Positions 1 through 11,300 of a DNA stretch of 64,000 nucleotides are shown here, one piece after another. The stretch lies in assembly GCA_030063045.1 (NCBI GenBank), contig JAQSEB010000071.1, positions 731,001 through 795,000 of the forward strand, in the 5' to 3' direction. The translations under genes and the position numbers were made by a program. The notes beneath the pieces are model-generated. The model made no database searches and was not told where the DNA came from. It worked only from the letters and a program-made list of their open reading frames with translations. This stretch comes from Pratylenchus scribneri (taxonomy: Eukaryota; Nematoda; Chromadorea; Rhabditida; Pratylenchidae). Every line of letters begins with the position of its first letter. Position 1 is the stretch's first letter.

Positions 1-208
1 GAACAGGCGGAATTATTAAAATCAGAACAGGTGGAATTATTAAAATCAGAACAGGCGGAATTATTAAAATCAGAACAGGCGGAATTACTTAAAATCAGAA
101 CAGGCGGAATTACTTAAAATCAGAACAGGCGAAATTATTAAAATCAGAACAGGCGGAATTACTTAAAATCAGAACAGGCGAAATTATTAAAATCAGAACA
201 GGCGGAAT
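1..208. repeat. 24-bp satellite array S1 (partial, runs off the left edge)
   Basis: Head-to-tail copies of a unit close to GAACAGGCGGAATTATTAAA plus ATCA, about nine in view, with small length variants (TTACTTAAA). The array begins nine bases past the stop of the minus-strand ZFAND2-like gene, so it is its 3' flank. The complementary strand is the same unit as in the arrays near 17 kb and 27 kb. No coding role is visible. Confidence 0.95.
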
Positions 209-216
209 CCATAAAA

Positions 217-1010
217 TTACCTTTCGAATTCCTCTTGCTGCAATTGTTGGGCCAAAAGGAAGTTCAATTGTTCTGGGTCCATTTCCCGTTGTTTCATATT
301 CAATGATTCGTGCAATGCTTTGGCCAATTCCGCGTCATCTTCCTGCAAAAATTAATGATTATTTATCGGAAAATAAGTACCTACTACCTACCTCATTTGT
401 CTTTTGTGTCCTCACTCTTTTGCATTCATGATCGGTTGGATGTCGATGGCCAAGGCAAAAATGGATCCCACATTGTTGACATTCCATTTTGATGAGCTAA
501 AAAGGGAATTATAAACTTAATAATCAAAATAAATTAAATAATCCCAAACCTCTTTCTTCAAGCATCCTCTAATCCCACACTTTTGCAACATTGACTTTCG
601 CTTTCCAGCCAAATCCGATTGGCAATCCTGTTCGATATGTTCATTCATGCGTATATCCGGTGTTTCGCCTCTTTTTATTGGCACCGGTCGTTGGCACAAT
701 GGGCAAATTGGAACTTGCAAATCCTTAAATTATGAAGAAATTAGGATATTTTTAAACCCTTTAAACCTTTTTGTAGGCCTCTCGACAGCGATGCGATTCA
801 TAAGTTCGGTGGTCTTTACTAAAAATATAAATTTTTTTATTCAATTTTGTAATTAAAACCAGAGAATTAGGGAGCAAGCATCACATTTGATTGGTAGATA
901 ATCTATAAAATTATTATGATTACTGGATATAATTTTAAAATTAACAAATTACCCAATTGTCGGCATTCCGGAACACTACAATGCGCACCAATGTCCGGGA
1001 ATTCGGCCAT
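217..1010 (-). CDS. aip-1: AN1-type zinc finger protein 2 (ZFAND2/AIP-1 family)
   Basis: Six exons on the minus strand: 1010-953, 902-860, 818-767, 723-550, 496-392, 342-217. All junctions are GT/AG and in phase, giving 185 aa. Two AN1 zinc fingers are seen. The first (residues about 4-45) has Cys11, Cys16, Cys26, Cys29, Cys34, His37, His43 and Cys45; the second (about 100-134) follows a linker containing VPICPLCQRPVPIKRGE, which is diagnostic for ZFAND2. A ubiquitin-interacting-like helix, DAELAKALHESL, starts near residue 147. Family members associate with the proteasome and help clear misfolded proteins under arsenite or other proteotoxic stress. No C-terminal CAAX box is seen, unlike mammalian ZFAND2B. 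The stop overlaps a possible splice donor (AG/GTAATT), so a further 3' exon beyond the satellite cannot be excluded. The symbol is that of the C. elegans homologue. Confidence 0.93.
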
Positions 1011-1582
1011 TTTAGTCACAATAATTTAATCGGTCAAAATTAGAGGAATATGCTGAAATTTTGTTTCGGTGAATGATTTTGGCGAAAATATTCCAGCAAA
1101 TTATAAACAAAAAAATGATGATAAAATAGGTGCTTATTAAGTATGCTTTTATTTATTAAAATGATGATTTTAGGTTTTATTTTATGTCTTGTGTTTCAAT
1201 TTCAAAATACTCCACAGACTAATAAACTAGACTAGACTAGCTTTAATATAAACTACAACCTACGAGTTTAAAAACTCCTATAGTCAAATTTAGCAGGATT
1301 AATAAGATAAGATTAAAAAAAAGCAGCAACATATTTTTGAATATTCGTTGTGTTGTGCCAAGAATCAAAAATACTTAGCATTTTTAGCAGTCTTTTTAAC
1401 AATATTAGTGAATTTTTCATAATAAAATTGAAATTACACAAATACTTATATAGGTCTTGGTTTGCAGATGAATTAAATATCATTTTTATTCATTTAAAAT
1501 AGTACATTTACATTTTTCAGTATTCAGCTCAAAAAGCAAACAAATATTTTAACAATCAACATCAACAAACAAATAACAAATT
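1011..1582. promoter_or_regulatory. Divergent intergenic region between the AN1 and MATH-BTB genes
   Basis: The two genes start 572 bp apart and point away from each other, so the AT-rich spacer must hold both promoters. On the minus strand, AAATTTCAG ends at 1053, 43 bases before the AN1 start. On the plus strand, CATTTTTCAG ends at 1522, 61 bases before the MATH-BTB start. Both look like spliced-leader acceptor sites. No TATA box or known operator was recognised. Confidence 0.5.
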
Positions 1583-3815
1583 ATGTCGAACAACATTCAA
1601 CAAAGTGCGCCCAAAAAATACAATTTCTGCAACAGCCAATTGAAGACCGCAACGTAAACATAAAATATACCAAGTTTAATAATTTTAATTTTATAATTTT
1701 CAGTGATAAATTCGTCTGGACGGTTTGATATTTTTAAAGACTAATTTTTCTATTTGACTATTTTAAAGATTGACAACTTTTCCAAGCGAAAGCAGAAATC
1801 TGGCGAATCTTTACAATCAGAACTTTTCACGTAATTTTAATTAAAGAAGAAAAAGTGCAAAAAGCAAATATTATTCTTTACATTAAGTTCCACAATGCCG
1901 AATGGCAAACTTTTGAAATGGCGACTGGAAATTTATCCAAATGGATATAGTGAAGTAGCGAAGGATTATATTTCGCTTTTTCTATGTCTCATCGATTCTA
2001 ATAATGAGGAAGTGAAGGCAAAACCACAGTTTTCTATACAACGATGCGATGGTTTCGAAGTCGTAAGATCAACTAGTACTAGTCATACTTAAATTTTAAT
2101 AAAAAAAAATAATTTAAATAAATCTAGTGCAAGAAGAATGCCACAATTACACCAATGCGCCAAAATGGGGACCTCGTAAGCTGCTCAGTAAGGAAAAGAT
2201 GTTCAATGGAAAATATGGTTTGCTTAACGGCGACCGTCTCACAATTGTGTGCAAACTGGTAGTCGAACAAGAATCGGTAAATTTTTTGTGATTCACTTAA
2301 AAGTTAAATACAAAAATATTAATGCAAATGTTCTCAAAGGTCGAGATATCTTCATTGCCGGATGTTGAGGTGCCCGAATGTCGAGGAATGGATGATGTGC
2401 TTTATTTGTTTGAGAAAAGCCTCTTCCCAGATTGTAAAATCACTTCGGAAGATAACAAAGATTACAAGGTGCATCAAAGAATTTTATACAGAAATATTGG
2501 AGTTAGTAAAATAATTTATTGATGTTGGGGTGTATAAATTTTAAAAATCTCGACTTTCTAGATAGCTTATTGAAACGAGTATAGGTTCATTCGACTCGGC
2601 ATAGTCGATTTAGTCCCGCTGATCAATTTCAATCCGTTATGAACCTGTTTTGAAAAACTGAAATTGTTGTTTAAACCCAAACCAGTTTTGGTTAATTAAC
2701 TTTTGCCTGAGCTTTTATTCGGGTTTGAAATTCGAATTTCGTAGACTAGATCGACCATGCACAATCTTTTTTTGAAAGATTTCTTAGTCGAATGTTCTCT
2801 AGTTTCTGGGCTATCTAGAAACTGAGATTTTCAAAATTTACTAGGCCAGCTCCCATAAATTTTGGAATTTATCCATCCATATACATGTACATATAAATAT
2901 AATATAAGGTGCATAAATGCATTTTGAGTTGCCGATCGCCGGTTTTTGCTGCAATGTTCGAACATGGAATGATCGAAAGAAACAACAATGAAGTCAATAT
3001 TGTGGACATTAAGGGGTATATTATTGAACAACTGCTTCGCTTTATGTACGGTTTCATCAAATTTATCATTTTTTTTTAAAATATTGATTTTTAGATATAG
3101 CGGGAAGGAGCCGGCAAATTTGGGAGAAATGGCCGACGATTTATTGGTTGCCGCCGACAAATATGGGCTTACTCGCTTGAAGGTTAAATAAAGATACTAA
3201 ATATCGAAAAAGAACCAAAATAATTTAATGGTTTAAGGGTTTATCCCACATATTCATAAACCAAATATACCAAAAATTAGATAGAGCTGGTCAAGACGCA
3301 TTGAATGGTAAATTATTTGGTTATGGTTTGGTCCACAATTAAAGGGTTTTAAACGGTTTAAACCACATTTTGGTTTATAAGTTCAAAACTTAGTTAAAAC
3401 TGATTAAATCTAAGCCAAAACATAATTAAGTGATAAGTTTTGACGAGATCTATCGAATGGGTATAAAGTTAATGGGTCTGGGATAATTTTGAATCGTCAA
3501 AATCTTCGGCAAATTAAATCCAAAAATATTCTTTGCATTATTATTTTGTTTTAAGCTTCTCTGTGAGCGTAAATTGATTGGCACATTGGGGAATGCAAAT
3601 GCATGTGGATTGTTAACTTTGGCCAATCTCTATTCGGCCCAGCATCTGAAGGCCCATGCAATCAACTACATTAAAATCCATGGAAATGAGGTATAAATTT
3701 TAGAAATATTTTAGAAAAAATAAATATTAAAAAGGTAATGAAATCAGCGGAATGGAAGACATTGGCCAATGAGGAATTGAAGGAACAAATCTTGAAAGCC
3801 ATTATGGAAAAGTAA
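1583..3815 (+). CDS. MATH-BTB substrate adaptor, SPOP-like
   Basis: Ten exons: 1583-1653, 1704-1722, 1769-1830, 1888-2051, 2128-2276, 2340-2468, 2909-3045, 3095-3182, 3556-3690, 3735-3815; 344 aa, against about 374 for human SPOP. The MATH domain (about 25-155) contains [20 protein letters not shown]. The BTB/POZ domain (about 172-275) contains [20 protein letters not shown] and [18 protein letters not shown], followed by a BACK-like tail with [15 protein letters not shown]. Such proteins bring substrates to cullin-3 ubiquitin ligases. The exon-4 donor at 2051 was chosen because it restores phase; the stronger-looking GTC/GTAAGA at 2062 leaves the next exon one base out. Exon 2 is a 19-nt microexon. 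Introns 6 and 8 hold dispersed repeats. The usual C-terminal nuclear signal of SPOP was not seen. Confidence 0.93.
2545..2845. repeat. Dispersed foldback element, family A (in a MATH-BTB intron)
   Basis: This sequence reads ATAGGTTCATTCGACTCGGC near the left end and the approximate complement near the right end, with AAACCAGTTTTGG in the centre. Similar copies lie near 9.5-10.3, 39.7-39.9 and 54.5-54.8 kb. The arms can fold back on each other. It has no coding capacity and no clear target duplication, so it is probably a MITE. Confidence 0.7.
3215..3500. repeat. Dispersed element, family B (in a MATH-BTB intron)
   Basis: Hallmarks are a left part GATAGAGCTGGTCAAGACGC, a central ATTAAAGGGTTTTAAACGGT and a right part with GAGATCTATCGAATGGGTAT. 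The same order of motifs recurs at about ten sites in this window. The central unit varies in copy number between sites. Confidence 0.75.
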
Positions 3816-4554
3816 ATGTTAATTCTGCAAAAAATACATAACAATTCCAATTTAACACAAAACGATTAATAACAAAACGGTTTCCATCTTAAATTGCTTT
3901 GCTTTAAAGAAAATCAGAATCAATTCATATTTTTGCATAAATATTTTTTCACTCCAAAATTGAGAATTTTTGAATTTGTTTATAAACAATTATTTGACGA
4001 TTAAAATAAAAGATATTTAATAAATGAAATAATTAACGATAATTCTACATTTTTTATTTTTAGTACCGACAAAACATTTTTTGTCTTTTAATAAATCATA
4101 AACCGGTTTTAGACCCTACAAACCTTATACCAATTTGTAGATCTCATTGAGGCGCATCGAATGGTATATAAAATGTCAACTTTTGGCCCAAAATTAAACG
4201 CGTTAAACCGTTTAAAACCATCTTTCCAGTTTTTGGTTTTAAACTCTTTAATTTGGGCCAAATCATGACAAATTTTATACCAATCGACGCGTCTCGATGA
4301 GATCTAAAAATTGGTAGAAGGTTTTTAAGGTGTAAAACCGGTTTCTGATTTATTAGAAGTCGAAAATTGTTGCTGGTCTAAAGCATAATCATTCTAGTCC
4401 AATGTTAAAGTGATTTGTAATTTTTGATATATCCCAGCATATTCAATGGAATAATTTTTATACACTAATGCATTTCTTAGAGCTTAGACGTTTTAATAAC
4501 AATAATTTATCACTTTATTGAACAATAATTCATTTCTGCATTTTTTGTGTGTGT
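3816..4554. repeat. Spacer between convergent genes, with a family F element at about 4055-4375
   Basis: The MATH-BTB gene (+) and F-box-like gene (-) converge here. The middle holds a palindrome-like repeat: ACCTTATACCAATTTGTAG with GACGCATCGAATGGTATATA on the left and the near-complement on the right around TTAAACCGTTTAAAACC. Related copies lie at about 6375-6680 and 45470-45740. Two AATAAA-like signals (near 4006 and 4020) follow the MATH-BTB stop. Nothing else was recognised. Confidence 0.7.
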
Positions 4555-5246
4555 CTAATACATATTTATCTCGATAATGGTGGTAGAAGAATCAATCAAT
4601 GTTTTATTCCACCCCACTTCCTTCCAATGTTCTTCTCCTTTCGGATATCGTGCCATATAATAAGCATTCCGAACAATGTGATAAACGTTCCCAATCTTAA
4701 TTCTTCGGCGATAGAATGTCAAAATTTCATTTGTTCGCGCATTCTCCAGTGTAAATTCATCAATATCCTGACCATATAAGGTGAATATTGTGTCGGCAAA
4801 ACTAATGAAGAAGATGGATGGCGAAGTTGAACGGGAAAATTCCTTAAAATAATTTTAAAAATTTAATTTAATAATAACATTTTAAGATAATAATGGAGTT
4901 TGTCCCCCTAAGAGGGAGAAGATGATGATGATGAGGAAGAAGAAAATGATGAAGATGATGATAAAAAAAGATGATGATGAAGAAGAAGTAGATGATGATG
5001 ATGAAGTAGATGATGAAGAAGATGATGATGATGATGAAGAAAATGATGATGAGGATGATGATGAAAATGATGATGATGATGATGAGGAAGAAGATGATAA
5101 TGATGATGAGGAAGAAGAAGATGATGATAATGAAAAAGAAGATGAGATAATGAAGAAGATGATGATGATTAGGAAGAAAATGATGAAGATGATGATGATA
5201 ATGAAGAAGATGATGATAATGAGGAAGATGATGATGATGATGAAGT

Positions 5247-5277
<31 letters not shown>

Positions 5278-7805
5278 GATGATGATAAAGAAGAAGATGA
5301 TGATGAGGAAGAAAAGACGAATGAAAGGATGAGGATGATGCAGAAAAAGAAAAGACGAGTGAAAGGATGATAATGATGATGAAGAAGAAGATGATGATGA
5401 GGTAGAAAATGATGAGGATGATAATGAAGAAGAAAAGACGAATGATGAAAGGATGATGATGAAGAAAAGACGAATGAAAGGATGATGATGATGAAGAAAA
5501 GACGAATGAAATGATGATGATGAAGAAAAGACGAATGAAAGGATGATGATGAAGAAGAGAAGACTTGAAAGGGCGATGATGATGAAAAGAAGATGATGAT
5601 GATGAAGAAAAGACGAATGAAATGATGATGATGAAGAAAAGACGAATGAAAGGATGATGATGAAGAAGAGAAGACTTGAAAGGGCGATGATGATGAAGAA
5701 GAAGATGATGATGATGAAGAAAAGACGAATGAAAGGATGAGGATAATGAAGAAGATGAAGCTGCTTATTCATAATTCATCATCATTTACTTCCTCATCAT
5801 CACCTTCTTCTTCTTCATCATCCTCATCCGTTCCCTCGTAGGGGACAAACTCCATTAGTATTAGTATTAGGACCCATTTTAAATTCACCTCTTTGATGGA
5901 ATCGAAAAGGGTGGCCATACATTTTTGATTATCAAATAGAAGATCAAAATTGAACTGAATAATCTTTTGTTTTCCGCCATTTGATGATTGATTTGATGTC
6001 AGCCAATTCAAAATTGTTTGAATGTCATCCATGCCCGGATATGTAGTAAATGAAAGGAATTGGATTTGGCCAAGAATTCCAGGAAATATTCGGTCGAATT
6101 CATGCAAATTCAACGAGTTTGTCATACCATAATATTTCACGGAGAATTTGAATATTTTATCGGCCATCCATCCCAGCAAAGCATTGTTGGAAGCAACAAG
6201 GTTTTTGTCCTTTTCAAGGGAATTTAGTTTGAAGATGACAAATAAATTGCAATTTTGGAGAAGGCGATCAATGCTTTTGACAAAATTGATGACTTGTTCA
6301 TTCACAAAACTGTTGGAAAATAAATTTATTATTATCAATTTCAAATGAGATGAAATTAGGGAAAATAATTTTTACCGGCAAAAGTTTTTGACTTCTAATA
6401 AACCAGAAACCGGTTTTAGACCCCACAAACCTTATACCATTTTGTAGATCTCATCGAGATGCATCGAATGGTATATAAAATGTCAGGTTTGGCTCAAAAT
6501 AAAACGCATTAAACCGTTTAAACCATATTTCCAGTTTTTGGTTTTAAACTCTTTAATTTTGGACCAAAACCTGGCATTTTATATACCATTCGATGCGTCT
6601 CGATGAGATCTACAAATTGGTATAAAGTTTGTAGGGGCTAAAACCGGTTTCTGATTTATTAGAAGTTAAAAAAAATGTTTTATCGGTAAAAAATAGTAAC
6701 CGAAAATTAGCCCGTACCTTATATCAATTTTTCCAATTCCATCAATATAAAAGGGTGCTGGTGTCGAAGGAATTGGCATAATTTCATCTGTATCCCGACG
6801 TCGAAATTTAGCTTTGCCACGAAGGGATGAACATAAAAGATGTGGAATTTTATGCGGTTTCACATTTTTGTGGAGTTTTGGCCAACAAAGTAGTTTGAAT
6901 ATTTTACTCGATATGCTCAGCAAAGAATTGGCCATTTCTTTGCGCGAAATAAATGCCAAAACCTCGATCAACCAATTTGGAACAAGTCTAAAATATTCCA
7001 AAAATGACAAAAATTTGAGGAATTGATTTTTACAATTCCTGCGTCCAATCAACAATTATGAGCCTATGAAAAATTATGCATCCTTCCTATAATATTTTTG
7101 AGAGTATCAATAATTTTTATGTTCCAATAATATTTTTATGTGCTCCATTAAATAATGCAAATTCTAATTTGCCTTAAACCTAAATTCATCTTGGCCTAAA
7201 CTAAATCTTTGGATATAGGATGGGGTAAAGGTAAGGCTCGTATGGGTTTACTGTAGAATAGAGCCCAGCGAGTTGAAAACGGGCCGGATTTTCGAACTCA
7301 GAAAACATACGGATTGTATGGATTCCTGACCGGGTCCGTAAGGATTCAGTCCGGATCCGTAATAATCCTAATCCGTATGGACCCGGAATCTGGCCCGATC
7401 TCTAATGTAGAGTAGGGTTTGAGTTTAGGTTTTTGGACGTATAAAAATCGATGGGACGCATAATTTTTCATAGGAATGAGATATGAGATTCATAATAATT
7501 TACTGAACTCATAATTATTGATCGGACGCAGGAATTGTAAAAGAACCGGATTTTGATTCTTTACATTTCCGCTTCATCTTCCTCGCTAGACTCAACATCA
7601 GATTGTAAAGATGGAATGGCAATGGTAGATTCGGCCTGTTCTTCCTGTATAAGCTTAAAATATTTTTGCAATAAATTTTGTAAAAAATTCATAAGCAAAA
7701 AACCTGTGCGATTCCCGCCATCAATGCTTCATTTTCTGCTTTCTCATTCAATTCGGCTTTTTCTTCAAATTTATTTCCGTTTTTATCCTCAGTTTCGTCA
7801 GTCAT
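4555..7805 (-). CDS. F-box-like protein of an expanded nematode family
   Basis: Five exons on the minus strand: 7805-7704, 7644-7565, 6987-6718, 6309-5889, 4842-4555. Every junction is GT/AG and in phase, giving 386 aa. The first 60 residues are acidic and probably disordered. Residues about 61-95 (LVPNWLIEVLAFISRKEMAN) resemble an F-box helix pair. The rest (for example FVNEQVINFVKSIDRLL, GQIQFLSFTTYPG, ENARTNEILTFYRRR) matches the general pattern of a large, poorly characterised family I recall from Globodera and Heterodera. An F-box would tie it to SCF ubiquitin ligases through Skp1; that role is inferred. Intron 2 carries a mariner-like MITE, intron 3 a family F element, and intron 4 the trinucleotide array. 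Confidence 0.8.
4919..5835. repeat. GAT/GAA trinucleotide array with a strand switch
   Basis: From about 4919 to 5762 the plus strand is nearly pure GATGATGAAGAA-type triplets, with a later sub-array built on GACGAATGAAAGGATGATGA. From about 5765 to 5835 the same motif continues in the opposite orientation (CATCATCATTTACTTCCTC). The array lies wholly inside intron 4 of the F-box-like gene; the long D/E/K-rich or S/F/I-rich frames it opens are not genes. Confidence 0.92.
6370..6680. repeat. Dispersed element, family F (in an F-box-like intron)
   Basis: A near-palindromic repeat with ACCTTATACCATTTTGTAG and GATGCATCGAATGGTATATA on the left, and CATTCGATGCGTCTCGATGA plus TACAAATTGGTATAAAG on the right. 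The copy near 4055-4375 has the same layout. There is no coding capacity. Confidence 0.75.
7033..7537. mobile_element. MITE with long terminal inverted repeats and TA flanks
   Basis: The left end reads CAATTCCTGCGTCCAATCAA and the right end TTGATCGGACGCAGGAATTG. The inverted similarity continues inward through TCATAATT and the GCATAATTTTTCATAGG block. Both ends are flanked by TA (7031-7032 and 7538-7539), as expected for a Tc1/mariner-type target duplication. The roughly 505-bp interior has no long open frame. It sits in intron 2 of the F-box-like gene. Confidence 0.7.
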
Positions 7806-8376
7806 TTTAATTAAAATCTCAAAAATTTAAATAGTATTCATTTTTTCTATGTGCCCAAAAATTTATTTCTTTGAAAAAGGAAAATTCACACGTCATTCAT
7901 TAAAAACAATTAAGATTTTTGATTTGCTCATTTTTTAATCCACCTTCCACCATCCTAGGTAAGGTAATTCCTAAAAAAGATAATGATCAGGTCCATTTCC
8001 GCACCCATTTTTAAATTAATGTATTCATCATCATAAGTCATAAAACTCATAATCTAATCAAATATCACATCATCAAGATTAAACGTTGCTAACGCATTTC
8101 CGTTTCGCGTTTCGCCTAAAAAGTAAAAAGTCTCGCGCCGCGCTCGCTTCTCGCCCTCTCGCGCGCATTTAGGACATTTTATCTAAACCGATTTTCGGCT
8201 ATTTTACAGGGCAGGGCATGGCGCAGGGATTAAAACAAAAAAAAAAAGAAAAACCAATGATTTTTTCGGTTTCAGCTTGTTGGGAAAAAAACCTTTAAAA
8301 CCAATTCAAAACGCAACTCATTGAATTAAATTAAAATTTTCAGGATGTGTGGCACTTAATTAATTCATTAAATTAA
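7806..8376. promoter_or_regulatory. Divergent spacer with a GC-rich core
   Basis: The F-box-like gene starts leftward and the transporter rightward. The stretch 8093-8170 is unusually GC-rich for this window (CGCGCCGCGCTCGCTTCTCG) and is a candidate shared promoter core. A TTTTCAG ending at 8343 could be a spliced-leader acceptor for the transporter. Confidence 0.4.
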
Positions 8377-11300
8377 ATGAGCAGCATATTTGTTAAACCT
8401 TCATCATCACCGGCAGAAATTAATGGGAAAAAAGGCGGTTCATTTTTCCGCCGGTTCGACTCCTCATTTAGTAAACAACGACTTTGGTCAAGGTTTGCAA
8501 AAATTTTAAGCACTCCAAAAACAAATAAATTAACCAAAAAAATCCAATTTCTGGTCGGAGACAAAACTATGGACAGTAAACTTTTTTCTCGGGACTTGTG
8601 TGCTGTACGCAAGCCGAGTGTCACTCCCCATTTGTGCAGTGGCAATGGCCAAGGAATATGGATGGAATAAAACGGATTCGGTTAATTTTAATTAGTTTTC
8701 ATTTTAAAATTATAAATTTACTCCATGTAGGGTACAATACTTTCATGTTTTTTCTGGGGCTATGCCGCAACCCAGGTGATTGCCGGGCGGATTGCCGGTA
8801 AGCTGAACGAGTTAGATATGTTGCGCCGATCTCGATTTCCAATAAACATTAAACCGGTTTAAAACCCCAAAATTTCAGTTGGCCATAACTTTGATTTACA
8901 CCAAAAATGTTAAACCGGTTTAAAACCCCAAATTTCTCAGTTGGGAGTTGGCCATACATAAATTAGGTTTAAACTTTAAACCAAAACCAAAGATGTTAAA
9001 CCGTTTAAACTTGAAATTTTTCAATTGACCATAAATTCCGTTTAAGCTAAAAATTATTATATCGATTTAAAACCAGAAATTTTATTTGGAGATAAGTTAG
9101 GTTTTAAATCAATTTTAACCGGTTGAAATTTCATTTTCATTTGACCATAAATTATGTTTAAAACAAAAATGTTAAACTGGTTTAAAAACCAAAAATTTCA
9201 CATGGCGATAATTTTAGGTTTAACTCATAAATGTTAAACTGGTTTATAAACCGAAATTTCATTTCGAGATCGGCTGAAAAATTGAGATCTTTTGCAACAA
9301 AAATAATTTATTATAGATCTTTACGGCGGTGAACGCATTCTTCCCTACACAACTTTGATTTGGGCCCTTTTGACCATGTTCACCCCTCAATTGTTCGATT
9401 TTGCCTATTGGTCGGGTTGGCCTTTGGCCATACTCCTCTCGGTTCGAGTGATGACCGGCATTGGCCAAGGTAAAATCAAATCCTCAATATTACAGAAAAT
9501 ATGGAAAATCATTTAAATTAGGAAATTTACTAAAATGCTGGGCTAGTAAATTTTGGAAATCTTGGCTTTTAGACAACCCAGAGATTTGAGAATAGGCTCA
9601 TCGACTCGGCATAGCCTATTTAGTCTATAAAATTTCAATTTTAAACCGGTTTGGGTTTAAACAACTGTTCAGTTTTTCAAACAAGGTACGAGAATTTCAT
9701 TCGACTCGGCAAAACCGATTAGTCTGTAAAATTTCAATTTTAAACCAGTTTGATCGTATTTTAAAAAGCTGAACCGTTTTTTAAACCAAAACCGGGTTTA
9801 TTTTACACAACTTAGAGATTCGAGAATAGGCTCTTTCGATTCGGCATGGTCGATTTAGTTTATGAAATTTCAATTTTGAACCGGTTTAAACTGTTTTGAA
9901 AAGTTAAACCGTTGTTTAAACCCAAACCGGTTTTTTTTTACACAACCTAGAGATTCAAGAATAGGCTCATTCGATTCAGCATTATCGATTTAGTCTATGA
10001 AATTTAACTGGTTTGAGCTTTTTTTTGAAAATTGAACCGTTGTTTAAACCTAAACCGGTTTAGGTTTACAAAACTTTCGCCTAAGCCTTATTACCGGTTT
10101 TGAAATTGAAATTTCATAGACTATATCGACTATGCAGAATCGAATGAGCCTATTCTCAGGTCTGTACGAGAATTAGGCTTATGCAAAGTTAGTAAATCCA
10201 AACCGGTTTGGGTTTAAACAACGGTTCAGCTTTTCAAAATAAGCTCAAATCGGTTTAAAATTGGAATTTCATAGACTAAATCGACTATGCCCAATCGAAT
10301 GAGTCCGCTAATTATGTACTAAACTTTTTAAATTTATTTTCCAACAAAAAAATTCAGGTTTCCACCTTCCCTCCATGGCCAGCATTGTTTCCCGGCATTT
10401 GACGGCCACAGACAAGGGCCGAGTTTTTGGGATTTGTTTAGCCGGCTCCCATTTTGGCTCAGTGGTAGCCGGCGGAATTGGCTCATTGCTCATTGAATGG
10501 TTCGGATGGCGGTGGCTTTTCCATTTTGTTGGTGAGTTTTGGGGAATTATTAACCAATAAAAAAAATAATAAAAATGCCGAAAAATTTAATCCTAAACCC
10601 CTAAACCTTATACCAATCGATAAATCTCCTAGGCTCAAGACGCATCGATTGATTATATTTTGGCTTATGCTTAACCAATTCTAACTTAATTTCGAATCAA
10701 AATGTGGTTTAAACCATTTAAAACCCTTTAATTGTTGACCAAACCAAAATGTGGTTTAAACCGTTTAAAACCCTTTAATTGTTGACCAAACCATAACCAA
10801 ATTATATACCATTCAATGCGTTTTGACCAGCTTTATCCAATTTTGGGTATATTTAGTTTGGGAATGTGTGAGACAACACCTTAAACCATTATAATTATTT
10901 TGGTATTTTCTATTATTTTTTGACAAATTACATATACCATTCTTATTAATTCAATCAATTAAAATATTTTATTTTTTAGGTTTTTTGAGCATTTTCTGGT
11001 ATTTTTTGTTGAATCGGATGAGAAGGAATGCCTCAAGACGCCGCAAGGTCCATGCCATTTTCGATTCCAGTGGGAATGAAGTGGAAGAGGTGGGTCTTTT
11101 TTTTATTAAAATTAGTGTATTTCATCTAAAAATGTTAGGTAAAATTTTTAAAAATATAAAAAATGTGCATTTTCCAAGCGTTTCGAAAATAAGACTTAAA
11201 TTTTACGAAATTAAAGGGTAAAGGGTTCTCCTTTGGGTCGAAAATTTTTTAATAAAATTAAAAAATATTTTGTATTTTTTGTTAAAATTAAAAAAGATTT

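Noticed and set aside
2052..2127. Stronger-looking donor GTC/GTAAGA at 2062 in the MATH-BTB gene
   Set aside because: It leaves the next exon out of frame, whereas the donor at 2051 restores phase and the total length divides by three; RNA would decide.
4882..5772. Long open frames on both strands (up to 296 codons) across the GAT/GAA array
   Set aside because: They consist only of D/E/K/M or S/F/I/H runs produced by the trinucleotide repeat, and lie inside an intron bounded by in-phase exons.
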